Assembly: GCA_964581825.1 (NCBI GenBank)
Contig: CAZORB010000003.1
Span: forward strand, 7,326 to 71,325
Reading direction: 5' to 3'
Source: SYIM01 sp964581825
GTDB lineage: Bacteria > Pseudomonadota > Gammaproteobacteria > Burkholderiales > Burkholderiaceae_E
DNA: 64,000 nt
Positions 27,401 to 35,545 of this stretch are shown in pieces. Every line of letters begins with the position of its first letter. Position 1 is the stretch's first letter. Below the pieces are notes generated by a model. It searched no databases and was not told the DNA's origin. It saw nothing but the letters and a program-made list of their open reading frames with translations. The position numbers and the translations under genes were made by a program.

Positions 27401-30400
27401 TGGCGGCGCACTCTGGGTCGGCAACCGGACGGGCATTGGCCGACTATCTGGCGCAGTTGCGCAGGCTGAGCGAGACCCACGGCAGCAGTGCCACCGAGGC
27501 CCCAAGCGCAGCCCTACTGACCGCAGCCGAACCACCAGTCGTATCGGGGTTCGCGCAGGCAGGCAAGCCGCTGCAAAGCGCCCTGCGCGAACGCGGGCGA
27601 CATGCCATCCTGGTGCACCACGCCCGCGAGCACAACCTGAAGAACATCGACGTCGAGATCCCGCGCGACCAGATGACCGTGATCACCGGCGTCTCAGGCT
27701 CGGGAAAATCCACGTTGGCGTTTGATGTGATTTTTGGCGAAGGCCAGCGCCGTTACCTTGAGTCGCTCAACGCCTACGCGCGTCAGTTCGTGCAGCCAGC
27801 CACGCGCCCCGATGTGGATGCGCTCTACGGTATTCCACCCACGGTTGCAATTGAGCAGCGCACCAGCCGCGGGGGACGAAAAAGCACGGTTGCCACGCTC
27901 ACCGAGATCTACCATTTCCTGCGACTGCTTTATGTGAAGCTGGGCACGCAGCACTGCCCAGATTGTGGCGTGAGCATCGAGCCGCAGAGCGCCGACGCCA
28001 TCCTGGCCCGACTGATGACCGACCTTCGCGGCCGGCACATTGGCCTTCTGGCACCGCTCGTCGTTGCGCGAAAAGGCGTCTACACCGACCTGGCAAAGTG
28101 GGCGAGCGCCCGCGGCTATACCCACTTGCGGGTCGATGGCCGTTTTCTGCCCACTACGGGCTTTCCCCGAATCGATCGATTCATCGAGCACGACATCGAG
28201 CTTCCCGTTGCGTCGCTGCAGGTAGATCCTCGCAACGAGGCGCAGCTGCGCGAGGCGCTTGCCACCGCACTTGATCTCGGCAAAGGCCGGGTCATGGTGA
28301 TCGATTCGCTCGAGTCGCTCCACCATGCCCACACGGCTGGCGATCGCGATGCCTTTGAGCGCGAGGCCCTGCTGCTCAAGCCCCGGCTGTTTTCAACCCG
28401 GCGAGCGTGCCCGTCATGCGCGGCGAGTTTTGCAGAGCCCGACCCACGGCTGTTTTCATTCAACTCCAAGATCGGCTGGTGCGCAGCCTGCATCGGGACA
28501 GGTATCAAGCTGCCCTATGTTCCCCAAGTGGACGAAAGGCACCGGTCGGGCGAGGACACCAGTGTCGAGTCTGTGGGTGCGCTTGCCGAGAAACTGGCCG
28601 ATCAGATCGCAGCCGACGCGCGCGCTGCCGCTGCCCGCGATGACGCGACAGGCAGCGCCGATGCTGATGAGCAGGGACCGGGTGAAGAGCCCTGCGCGCG
28701 CTGCGATGGTCGCAGGCTCAATGCCACTGCGCTGGCGGTCAAGCTCGCCGACACATCGATCGCCGAACTTACTGCCATGCCGGTGGATGACTGCTCGCGC
28801 TGGCTGCGTCAGGTTGAGTTTTCGGGCCGCGCGGCCGACATCGCGCGCGATGTCCTCACAGAAATCCGATCGCGACTTAATTTTCTCTCAGACGTTGGCC
28901 TGGGCTATATCGCCCTCGACCGCGCCGCACCCACGCTGTCGGGCGGCGAGGCACAACGCATCAGGCTCGCTGCACAGCTGGGGTCGAACCTGCAGGGGGT
29001 CTGCTATGTGCTGGACGAGCCCACGATCGGTCTTCACCCGCGGGATAATCGGGTGCTGCTTGATACCCTGGAGATGCTTCGCGCCAAGGGCAATACGCTG
29101 CTGGTCGTTGAGCACGACGAAGACACCATTCGTCGCGCCGATCATGTGATCGACATCGGCCCTGGCGCCGGTCGCTTGGGCGGGCGTGTGATTGCGGCCG
29201 GTGACCATGCTGCGTTGGCCGCCCACCCCGACAGTCTCACCGGTCGGTATCTGTCGAAGCCGCTGGCCCATCCGTTATCGCCACGGCGCGCTGTGGGCAG
29301 CCAGGATCCTCCAGGCTGGCTGACGCTACGCGGGGCGCATCGCCACAATCTCAGGCATGTCAACGTGGAGATCCCGCTCGGCCGATTGAGCGTGATTACC
29401 GGCGTATCGGGCTCAGGCAAGTCCACGCTGGCCCGAGAAGTGTTGCTTAGCAACGTTACAGCTCAGGTGCGCGCCCGTAACAACCGTAAACCTCAGCCCA
29501 GGCTGTCAGGACTTGAGGCGCTCGATGGCTGGCAGCCTATCAGCCGGGTACTCGAGGTTGATCAGACGCCCATCGGCAAGACGCCGCGATCATGCCCGGC
29601 AACCTATATCGGTTTCTGGGATGCGATTCGTCGGCTGTTCGCTGACAGCGCCGAAGCGCGGCTTCGCGGCTTTACTGCGTCGCGGTTCAGCTTCAACACG
29701 GGAAGCGGCCGCTGCCCGGCCTGCGAGGGCCAGGGCGTACAGACCATCGAAATGAGTTTCCTGCCCGATGTGAAAGTACTGTGCGATGCCTGCGGTGGCC
29801 GACGCTTCAACCCCGAAACGCTGTCCATCCGCCTGCGCGACGCTTCGATCGGTGACGTTTTATCAATGAGTGTTGATGAGGCGTTGCCCTGGTTTGCCGC
29901 GCACCCGTCGATCGCGCATCCGCTGCAGCTGCTGCAGGATGTCGGCCTGGGCTACCTGACACTTGGCCAGCCCAGCCCGACCCTATCGGGTGGCGAGTCG
30001 CAGCGCATCAAACTGGTCACCGAGCTTGCCAAGGTTCGCACGCTCACCGACGTCGACGATCCGCGGATTGCTCGCGCCAGGGCGAAGGCGCTGGCAGCGG
30101 GGGCGTCGGTACCCGCCGGACCGCACACGCTTTATGTGCTCGATGAACCCACCGTCGGCCTGCACATGGCTGATGTCGAGAAGCTGATTCGCGTATTGCA
30201 TCGGCTGGTCGATGCTGGCAACACGCTGGTGGTGGTGGAGCACAATCTTGACATCTGGGCCGAGGCCGACTGGATGGTTGATCTCGGACCGGAGGGCGGC
30301 GCCGGTGGCGGGCGTCTGGTGTCCAGCGCACCGCCGGAGCAACTGATTCAACAGCCCGATTCACACACCGGCCGCGCTCTCGCGGAATTTCTCTCTGACC

Positions 30401-30414
30401 GTACCCGCATATGA
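24427..30414 (+). CDS. uvrA: Double-length UvrA (tandem excinuclease subunit A)
   Basis: This 1995-aa protein holds two complete UvrA units in one chain. Four Walker A motifs (GVSGSGKS at about residues 38, 677, 1088 and 1659) and four TLSGGE signatures are seen, whereas normal UvrA (about 940 aa) has two of each. Each half has its own zinc-finger pairs, e.g. CAECD and CETC in the first and CPSC and CAAC in the second, and each ends in a UvrA-type DQTPIGKTPRS or DQSPIGKTARS block. UvrA works as a dimer that finds bulky lesions and loads UvrB, so the fusion would encode a covalent dimer. Such 'dimeric form' UvrA is known in Burkholderiales. GTG start. Confidence 0.93.
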   Translation: MPKPPVESPAIRIRGARQNNLKNIDLDIPTGELVVVTGVSGSGKSSLVFDTLYAEGQRRYVETFSAYARQFLDRMDKPQVDRIEGVPPAIAIDQTNPVRTSRSTVGTMTEINDHLKLLFARTARLHCRCCGQPVQRDSAADILDTVQQRAAAAGDPRLLICFEVRVPTNFTEAEVEQHLQAQGYTRVHRRSEARDDSSRTVLLVVQDRFRASSVERSRFGEAIEAALRQGQGRLSIHALDDQGQDAAVWRFSSGLHCAECDINYAEPLPSLFSFNSPLGACETCRGFGRVIGIDLGLVIPDESKTLAEGAVRPWQTESFKDCQRDLAKFAPRAGVPLDQRWRDLSAAQRQWVIEGGSDWTGNWQKQWYGVNRFFEWLESKAYKMHIRVLLSKYRSYTACKVCQGARLKPEALWWRVGDQAQADQALQARDDRGAWQRFRPVGVQWSDEKLAAMPGLSLHDLMLLPIERIREFFDGIAAQTDPARGNTDAREEALAQLLIELRARLTYLCDVGLGYLTLDRQSRTLSGGEVQRINLTTALGTSLVNTLFVLDEPSIGLHPRDMDRVNAVMRRLRDAGNSLVVVEHDPAVMFAADRIIDIGPGPGERGGTIVFNGPPSALRTAATLTGDYLAGRRQVVTGRAMPVASGTPKLIIEGAREHNLRGIDVSIPLERFVCITGVSGSGKSTLMQNVLLPALMKAKGKATEAPGAFDRLLGDDWLADVVFVDQSPIGKTARSSPVSYVGAYDPIRKRLAAAPLARERHYTPGTFSFNSGDGRCPTCGGNGFEHVEMQFLSDVYLRCADCDGKRFRNETLEVRLNGAASARRADGSKFSAASAADILDMTVTEALAFFADDPEVRSRLQPLSDVGLDYLRLGQPVPTLSGGEAQRLKLAGFLAEAASQGLTEPTAPGWRAARSGRRGTLFMFDEPTTGLHFDDVARLLRALRKLLVAGHSLLVIEHNLDVVRAADWVIDLGPDGGERGGQLVAEGPPEALAAHSGSATGRALADYLAQLRRLSETHGSSATEAPSAALLTAAEPPVVSGFAQAGKPLQSALRERGRHAILVHHAREHNLKNIDVEIPRDQMTVITGVSGSGKSTLAFDVIFGEGQRRYLESLNAYARQFVQPATRPDVDALYGIPPTVAIEQRTSRGGRKSTVATLTEIYHFLRLLYVKLGTQHCPDCGVSIEPQSADAILARLMTDLRGRHIGLLAPLVVARKGVYTDLAKWASARGYTHLRVDGRFLPTTGFPRIDRFIEHDIELPVASLQVDPRNEAQLREALATALDLGKGRVMVIDSLESLHHAHTAGDRDAFEREALLLKPRLFSTRRACPSCAASFAEPDPRLFSFNSKIGWCAACIGTGIKLPYVPQVDERHRSGEDTSVESVGALAEKLADQIAADARAAAARDDATGSADADEQGPGEEPCARCDGRRLNATALAVKLADTSIAELTAMPVDDCSRWLRQVEFSGRAADIARDVLTEIRSRLNFLSDVGLGYIALDRAAPTLSGGEAQRIRLAAQLGSNLQGVCYVLDEPTIGLHPRDNRVLLDTLEMLRAKGNTLLVVEHDEDTIRRADHVIDIGPGAGRLGGRVIAAGDHAALAAHPDSLTGRYLSKPLAHPLSPRRAVGSQDPPGWLTLRGAHRHNLRHVNVEIPLGRLSVITGVSGSGKSTLAREVLLSNVTAQVRARNNRKPQPRLSGLEALDGWQPISRVLEVDQTPIGKTPRSCPATYIGFWDAIRRLFADSAEARLRGFTASRFSFNTGSGRCPACEGQGVQTIEMSFLPDVKVLCDACGGRRFNPETLSIRLRDASIGDVLSMSVDEALPWFAAHPSIAHPLQLLQDVGLGYLTLGQPSPTLSGGESQRIKLVTELAKVRTLTDVDDPRIARARAKALAAGASVPAGPHTLYVLDEPTVGLHMADVEKLIRVLHRLVDAGNTLVVVEHNLDIWAEADWMVDLGPEGGAGGGRLVSSAPPEQLIQQPDSHTGRALAEFLSDRTRI

Positions 30415-30989
30415 CGCCACGGCTTCTGACGCTGCCCAACCTGATCACAATCATCAGGGCGCTTCTGATTCCGGTCATCGCTTACACACTTGCACAGCGC
30501 GAGTTCGGCATTGCGCTCCTGCTGTTCGCACTGTGCGCGCTGGGTGATCTGCTCGACGGATTTCTCGCACGCCGCTGGGATCAGCGCACCCGCTTCGGCG
30601 CAATCGCCGATCCGCTCGCGGACAAGCTCACGATGCTTACCGTGACCCTGATGTTAGCCGCTGAAGGGCTACTGCCCAGCTGGCTCGCCGCAGCGGTGAT
30701 CGCGCGGGACGTAGTCATCGTCTTCGGCGCCGTGGCATTCCACTTTCTGATTCACGAATATGAAATGGCGCCCACGCGGCTTTCCAAGCTCAACACTGCG
30801 CTCGAATTCGGCGTACTCACAGGCGTGCTGGTGGACGCTGCCGGTATCATCGAGATCACCGCCGGGCTTGAGCCAGCCTACGCGGCGTTAACCTGCACCA
30901 TCTTTGCCTCGGGCCTGAACTATGTGTGGTCGTGGGGTCGCCGCGCTGCGAAAGCCCGCGGCGGCGATTCGGAGCAGATCAAACGCTAA
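30411..30989 (+). CDS. CDP-alcohol phosphatidyltransferase family protein
   Basis: This 192-aa integral membrane enzyme has the complete CDP-alcohol phosphotransferase motif: Asp46-x2-Asp49-Gly50-x2-Ala53-Arg54-x8-Gly63-x3-Asp67-x3-Asp71. Enzymes with this motif join CDP-diacylglycerol to an alcohol, such as glycerol-3-phosphate (PgsA) or another headgroup acceptor. The length fits PgsA or cardiolipin-synthase-like proteins, so the headgroup cannot be decided. Its ATG overlaps the uvrA stop (ATGA), showing translational coupling. Confidence 0.85.
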   Translation: MTPRLLTLPNLITIIRALLIPVIAYTLAQREFGIALLLFALCALGDLLDGFLARRWDQRTRFGAIADPLADKLTMLTVTLMLAAEGLLPSWLAAAVIARDVVIVFGAVAFHFLIHEYEMAPTRLSKLNTALEFGVLTGVLVDAAGIIEITAGLEPAYAALTCTIFASGLNYVWSWGRRAAKARGGDSEQIKR

Positions 30990-31023
30990 GTCCGACATTA
31001 CCGCTCGCTGACAGGAACCCAAC

Positions 31024-31905
31024 ATGGCGCTGCAACTAAACGAAGCTGAAGTCACCACACCGCCCAGACCTGCGGCTAGCGTCATGCTGATACGCGATGC
31101 CCAGAACGGCCCCGAGGTGTTCATGCTGCGCCGACACGGCAATTCGGATGTGCTGGGGGGTGCCTATGTGTTCCCCGGGGGAAAGGTCGACCACGACGAT
31201 CACGACGATGCGCTGCTTGCGCGGCTCGACACAGCGCCCGACGCGCTGCACCGCGCGCTGGCCGATCAGGCGATTGAGCCCCATCACGCCGCTGGCTACT
31301 TTGTAGCCGCCTGCCGCGAAACTTTCGAGGAATGCGGCGTGCTGTTTGCGCACGGTATCGATGGCGCGCTTGCCGAGCGCGTCGGCCATCAGGCGCGCGA
31401 AGGGTTCAGCTTTCTCGAGCTTCTCGAATCGTTTGACCTCAAGCTCGAAATCAGCCAGCTGATCCCATGGTCGCGCTGGGTCACGCCCAAGATGGCCACG
31501 CTCATGAACAAGCGCTTCGATACACGCTTCTTCGTCGCCATGTCGCCTGCTACGCAGGTCGCCCGGCACGATCAGCGCGAAACCACAGAGGGAATCTGGC
31601 AGCGGCCCCGCGACGCGCTTGAACGCTACTGGGCGCGCGAAATCGATCTAGCGGCCCCGCAGATCATGACCCTCGCGCATTTTTCTCGATTCAGTTGCGC
31701 CGCAGACATTCTGGCTGAAGCACGGCGCCGCCCACCCCCCACCATCGAGCCGAGCCCGCGCAATGTTGAGGCTGGCCGTCTGGTTGCTTACCCGGGTGAT
31801 CCAAATCACCCCGTACGCGAGCGGGCCATGCCCGGTCCAACGCGGCTGCTGTTTCGGGACGGCCGCTTTGAACCCGAGGAAGGGTTCGACGCGCTGTTTG
31901 CATAA
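31024..31905 (+). CDS. NUDIX hydrolase, NUDT19-like
   Basis: This 293-aa protein has a Nudix box split by a long insertion of about 45 residues between FPGGKVD and RETFEECGVLFA. That layout is typical of the NUDT19/RPP subgroup, which includes CoA-diphosphohydrolase-like enzymes. It starts with RPAASVMLIRD and VFMLRRHGNSDVLGGAYVFPGG. Substrates in bacteria are largely untested. It follows the CDP-alcohol phosphatidyltransferase by 34 bases and probably shares a transcript with uvrA. Confidence 0.82.
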   Translation: MALQLNEAEVTTPPRPAASVMLIRDAQNGPEVFMLRRHGNSDVLGGAYVFPGGKVDHDDHDDALLARLDTAPDALHRALADQAIEPHHAAGYFVAACRETFEECGVLFAHGIDGALAERVGHQAREGFSFLELLESFDLKLEISQLIPWSRWVTPKMATLMNKRFDTRFFVAMSPATQVARHDQRETTEGIWQRPRDALERYWAREIDLAAPQIMTLAHFSRFSCAADILAEARRRPPPTIEPSPRNVEAGRLVAYPGDPNHPVRERAMPGPTRLLFRDGRFEPEEGFDALFA

Positions 31906-31922
31906 GCGCAGCAGGCGCATCA

Positions 31923-31937
31923 GCGCGCCAAGCGCGC
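31923..31937. terminator. GC-rich mini-hairpin between convergent genes
   Basis: GCGCGC, CAA, GCGCGC forms a perfect 6-bp stem between the NUDIX stop and the 66-aa gene stop. It is short and has no T-run, so its role as a terminator is a guess from position only. Confidence 0.25.
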
Positions 31938-31941
31938 GGCC

Positions 31942-32142
31942 CTACTTGGACATGGAGCAGTGGCCGCCAGCGCTCACCCTGCCGGAACCTGCGGCGATCA
32001 GCGGCGGCTCATTGCGAAGATCAATCGGATTGGACGCATGGAAATCCCATGCGATGAAGAGCGCAAGCGCGCCCCAAAACGCCCAGGCCCGCAGCTTGCG
32101 CCAGCGACGCTGAGAAAGCGCTGACGGTAACGGCGCGCTCAT
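31942..32142 (-). CDS. 66-aa single-pass membrane peptide coupled to the YeeE/YedE gene
   Basis: I do not recognise this family. The protein has a basic N-terminus (SQRRWRKLR), one hydrophobic helix (about residues 18-33, AWAFWGALALFIAW) and a 33-residue, probably periplasmic tail that ends SGRVSAGGHCSMSK. Its ATG overlaps the stop of the YeeE/YedE transporter (ATGA), so it is translationally coupled to it. The His-Cys pair near the C-terminus suggests a sulfur or metal contact, which is inference only. Real coding status is supported by coupling, the positive-inside topology and position. Confidence 0.6.
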   Translation of the reverse strand: MSAPLPSALSQRRWRKLRAWAFWGALALFIAWDFHASNPIDLRNEPPLIAAGSGRVSAGGHCSMSK

Positions 32143-33275
32143 CGATCAAATCCGAAACGTTTGCGCAGCCGTATTCCGGCGAGCGACCCCGCGAACGCGA
32201 GCCCAAGCCAAATCCAGCCGTGCACGCTGCCGGTGGATATGCCGCTTAGCATCGCGCCTACATTGCATCCGAAAGCCAGTCGGGAGCTGTAGCCCATGAG
32301 CAGCCCTGCTGCGAGGCCGATTGCCCACTGTGCGGCGGTCAGCGGGCGCGACACCTCCTCTGTGCGAGCCGATATCCAGAGCGCGCCCGCCAGAATGCCG
32401 ATGTTGGTGATTGAGGTGACGTCCATCAGCACGCTCTGCGTCAGCAAAGCCGCATGGCTTGCCTGCGACCAGAAGGGGCTGGCTGCGGGATCCCACCAGG
32501 GAGTGATCTGCGCGACCTTCGCCGCCCACAGCCCAAAGCCATACACCACGCCCCAAGGCTGGCCGGCAAAGAGCAGATTCAACGTAGCAAGGAGCGCCAG
32601 CGCGACCGCCCCAATCATCCAGCGCCGCTCAACCCACGACCGCCCGGGTCCTACCCACACCCGAATCAACGCGGCGAGCAGCATCAGACCCGCCAGCGTA
32701 AGGGCGAGCGCTGCACCTGGCCCGAGTTGCTCCACCATGCCGACGGGTTCGGTAGCGCCGAGTGACAGCCAGGGGGACAGATGCAGCGACCCCAGAAAGC
32801 TCCCGAAGGCAAACACCGGCAGGATGCCCAGATTCAGTGGGACGCCCATGCCGGCCTTATACAGCGTGCCGGACCCGCAGCCATCGGCAATCTGCATGGT
32901 GAGACCAAACACGAAGGCGCCCACCAGAAGCGACACGCTGGGCGGACCCAGCGCCGCCTGCAGTTCGCCGAACCTGCCAAGCAATGGCATGGCAAGCGCC
33001 GAAGCCAACGCGAGCAGCAGCAGTTGACCCGACACGCCGCGCGGATCGCGGTCGCTGACCAGCTGACGCCAACCGGTGGTGAAGCCGAATCTGCATCCGG
33101 CAAGGGCCGCGCCCAGCCCGATCCCGACCAGAAACAACACCGCCTGCCTGACCGACACCGCCATCACCAGCAGCAAGAAAAAGCCGGCAATCGCCAGGCT
33201 GAGAAGGCCCCGCCCTGCCAAACGGGAAGGGCCGGGAAAGGCAGCGGCGGCGGCCCCGACAGGTGCCTGTGACAT
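32139..33275 (-). CDS. YeeE/YedE family sulfur-compound transporter
   Basis: This 378-aa polytopic protein belongs to the YeeE/YedE (TsuA-type) family, of which characterised members import thiosulfate. Conserved pore cysteines are Cys61 in GCRFGFT, Cys133 in DGCGSGT and Cys337 in FGCNVGAMLSG. These are seen directly; thiosulfate as substrate is inferred from the family. The gene follows a periplasmic rhodanese-type sulfurtransferase by 13 bases and overlaps the 66-aa peptide gene, forming a small sulfur-uptake module. Imported thiosulfate could feed the CysM at 18.6-19.5 kb. Confidence 0.88.
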   Translation of the reverse strand: MSQAPVGAAAAAFPGPSRLAGRGLLSLAIAGFFLLLVMAVSVRQAVLFLVGIGLGAALAGCRFGFTTGWRQLVSDRDPRGVSGQLLLLALASALAMPLLGRFGELQAALGPPSVSLLVGAFVFGLTMQIADGCGSGTLYKAGMGVPLNLGILPVFAFGSFLGSLHLSPWLSLGATEPVGMVEQLGPGAALALTLAGLMLLAALIRVWVGPGRSWVERRWMIGAVALALLATLNLLFAGQPWGVVYGFGLWAAKVAQITPWWDPAASPFWSQASHAALLTQSVLMDVTSITNIGILAGALWISARTEEVSRPLTAAQWAIGLAAGLLMGYSSRLAFGCNVGAMLSGISTGSVHGWIWLGLAFAGSLAGIRLRKRFGFDR

Positions 33276-33288
33276 GAGCAGGCTCAGC

Positions 33289-33966
33289 TCAGTTGAACGT
33301 GCGGGCGGCCCACATCTTGAAGTCGACCATCAGCTGGCCGACCCGACCGGGCGCGTTGTCCATCGGCAGTGCCTGCGGTGATGATGTCCAATCCACCATG
33401 GACCCTGCGTAAAGTTTGACCTGCGGCTGGCCCAGTACCTCGGACAGGGCGAACCAGTTCGTGGCAGCCCAGTGCCCGGTGTTGCAGAACGACAAGGTGT
33501 CGCGCTTCGGATCAAGGTTCAACGCAGAAGCGACGCGGCGCGCCTCATCGGTCGACACAAAGCTGGAACTGCCTGGCTGAAACCAGCTGGCGTGTTCCAC
33601 GTTGACTGCACCCTTCAGCGTTCCCGCGCTGCGCGCAGCGGCGTGCCGGGTCTGACCGTTAAAGAAGTCCGCCGGGCGCGCATCGACCAGCGTGGCGTTG
33701 TTACGCTCGATCGCCTGCGCCACTTCGTCNNNNNNNNNNNNNNNNNNNNNNNNNNNNNNNNNNNNNNNNNNNNNNNNNNNNNNNNNNNNNNNNNNNNNNN
33801 NNNNNNNNNNNNNNNNNNNNNNNNNNNNNTCGCGGATATCGATGACCCGCACCGCCGGGTTCGACAGAAGCGGCTGCAATTCGGCGGGGGTGATCAGTGG
33901 CGGCGCGGCCATGGCGACCGACGCCGACAGAAGCCAACCCATTAACAACGCGACAAGAGATTTCAT
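33289..33966 (-). CDS. Periplasmic rhodanese-like sulfurtransferase (split by assembly gap)
   Basis: A signal peptide (MKSLVALLMGWLLSASVAMA) leads into a rhodanese domain start (LITPAELQPLLSNPAVRVIDIR). After the 100-N gap come the VDARPADFFNGQ, HAASWFQPG-type and catalytic-Cys loop (LSFCNTGHWAATNW) regions of a second rhodanese domain. Such tandem enzymes move sulfane sulfur from thiosulfate to an acceptor. Most of domain 1 is missing. Both sides stay in one frame across the 100 N by chance, but a domain of about 120 residues cannot fit in 100 bases. Start at 33966 chosen over 33981 because it begins the signal peptide. Confidence 0.85.
   Translation of the reverse strand: MKSLVALLMGWLLSASVAMAAPPLITPAELQPLLSNPAVRVIDIRXXXXXXXXXXXXXXXXXXXXXXXXXXXXXXXXXXDEVAQAIERNNATLVDARPADFFNGQTRHAAARSAGTLKGAVNVEHASWFQPGSSSFVSTDEARRVASALNLDPKRDTLSFCNTGHWAATNWFALSEVLGQPQVKLYAGSMVDWTSSPQALPMDNAPGRVGQLMVDFKMWAARTFN
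33730..33829. other. Assembly gap of 100 N inside the rhodanese gene
   Basis: Exactly 100 N, a common placeholder for an unknown gap size. From the expected length of a tandem rhodanese, about 300 bases or more are probably missing here. Confidence 0.95.
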
Positions 33967-34010
33967 GGCAACACAACCCAAATGGAATCAGGGGATTGGA
34001 TTCTGTCGCC

Positions 34011-34048
34011 GATCTCTTATTGCGAAAAATACTTTGTAGTGATCTCTT
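34011..34048 (-). promoter_or_regulatory. Direct repeats upstream of the rhodanese-YeeE operon
   Basis: GATCTCTT occurs at 34011-34018 and again at 34041-34048, 30 bases apart (about three DNA turns). It lies within the most AT-rich stretch of the 134-base gap before the rhodanese gene. This may be a binding site of an unidentified regulator and contain the operon promoter. No confident -35/-10 pair was found. Confidence 0.3.
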
Positions 34049-34074
34049 GATTTTCCGAAGTTATCAATGGAGAG

Positions 34075-34110
34075 GCTGGCGCTAGCAGCGCAGAGAGCCG
34101 CTAGGCCAGC
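34075..34110 (-). terminator. Imperfect hairpin at the aminotransferase stop
   Basis: GCTGGCGCTAGC can pair with GCTAGGCCAGC with one bulge. It overlaps the stop codon of the class-III aminotransferase and may terminate it before the rhodanese operon. There is no T-run. Confidence 0.3.
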
Positions 34111-35447
34111 TTCGCGATCACGCCCCGCAGCGTGGTGAACAGACGGTCAATGTGACTGGGCTCGATGATGAGAGGCGGCGACAACGCAATGATGTCGCCG
34201 GTGAATCGAATCATGAGGCCCGCCTCAAACGCCGCCACCATGGCATCAAACGCGCGGGCACCCGGTGCCCCGGGTCGCGGTTCCAGTTCGATTGCGCCAA
34301 TGAGGCCGATATTGCGGGTATCGATGACGTGAGGCATACCCCGCAGGCTCTGGACCGCGTCAGCCCAGATATCTGCGATCTGAGTGACCCGGGTCAATAA
34401 CTGCTCGCGCTCATAGATGTCGAGCGTGGCGATGCCCGCTGCGCAGGCGAGCGGATGGCCCGAGTAGGTGTAGCCATGGAACAGCTCGATGAGGTGTTCG
34501 GGCCCCTGCATGAATGCGTCGTGAATTTCATCGCGTACGAACACCGCGCCCATCGGCACGGTTGCGTTGGTGAGGCCCTTCGCGGCGGTGAACAGGTCGG
34601 GGCTGACACCGAAGTAGTCGGTCCCGAATGGCGCGCCCAGGCGGCCGAATCCGGTGATGACCTCGTCAAAGATAAGCAGAATGCCGTGACGCGTGCAGAG
34701 TTCGCGCAGCCGCTCGAGATAACCCTTTGGCGGCACCAGAACGCCGGTGGAACCGGCCACTGGCTCCACGATGACCGCTGCGATGGTGTCGGCCCCATGC
34801 AGCGCCACCAGCCGCTCGAGGTCATCGGCAAGATGAGCACCCCAGGCAGGCTGGCCACGCGACCAGGCGTTCTGCTCGAGGTTGTGCGTGTGGGGCAGGT
34901 GATCAACGGCGCTGAGCAGATTGCCCGAGAACGCGCGACGGTTATTGACGATGCCACCCACCGAGATACCGCCGAAGCCCACGCCGTGGTAGCCCCGTTC
35001 GCGCCCAATTAAGCGAGTGCGCTGCGACTGGCCACGGGCCCGGTGGTATGCCAGCGCAATTTTGAGCGCGGTATCGACCGATTCGGAACCCGAATTGGTG
35101 AAGAACACCTTGCCAAACCCCGGCGGCGCAATGCGTGTGAGACGGCTGGCGAACTCAAACCCGATCGGGTGGCCAAACTGAAAGGACGGGGCGAAATCAA
35201 GCATGGCGGCCTGTTCGCCCACGGCACGGGCGATTTCCTCACGGCCATGGCCTGCGTTGACACACCAGAGACCGGCGGTGCCGTCGAGGATTTCGCGGCC
35301 ATCGTCGGTCCAGTAATACATACCGCTTGCTCGCGCCAGCATTCGGGGCTTGGCCTTGAAATTGCGGTTGGCGGTGAAAGGCATCCACCACGACGACAGA
35401 TCAGGCGCGGTCATTGCGTGAAGCGGGCTTTTTTCGGGAGCATTCAT
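34101..35447 (-). CDS. Class-III omega-amino acid:pyruvate aminotransferase
   Basis: This 448-aa PLP enzyme of fold type I has the omega-amino-acid aminotransferase pattern: WWMPFTANRNFKAKPRML at the N-terminus, FTNSGSESVDTALKIA for PLP contact, IFDEVITGFGRLG, and the Schiff-base Lys290 in FTAAKGLTNA. These enzymes transfer an amino group from beta-alanine or another omega-amine to pyruvate. Start 35447 is preferred over 35459 because GGAGG lies 9-13 bases upstream. It is divergent from argE across a short AT-rich region. Confidence 0.9.
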   Translation of the reverse strand: MNAPEKSPLHAMTAPDLSSWWMPFTANRNFKAKPRMLARASGMYYWTDDGREILDGTAGLWCVNAGHGREEIARAVGEQAAMLDFAPSFQFGHPIGFEFASRLTRIAPPGFGKVFFTNSGSESVDTALKIALAYHRARGQSQRTRLIGRERGYHGVGFGGISVGGIVNNRRAFSGNLLSAVDHLPHTHNLEQNAWSRGQPAWGAHLADDLERLVALHGADTIAAVIVEPVAGSTGVLVPPKGYLERLRELCTRHGILLIFDEVITGFGRLGAPFGTDYFGVSPDLFTAAKGLTNATVPMGAVFVRDEIHDAFMQGPEHLIELFHGYTYSGHPLACAAGIATLDIYEREQLLTRVTQIADIWADAVQSLRGMPHVIDTRNIGLIGAIELEPRPGAPGARAFDAMVAAFEAGLMIRFTGDIIALSPPLIIEPSHIDRLFTTLRGVIAKLA

Positions 35448-35545
35448 CGTGGCCTCCACGGGGCATCATTAATGTTTCTATACTATTCCTATTCCCCCTG
35501 ACTGCCCAGCGGACCCCCGCAGGACCTGCTGCCCCGAGGCCTTCT

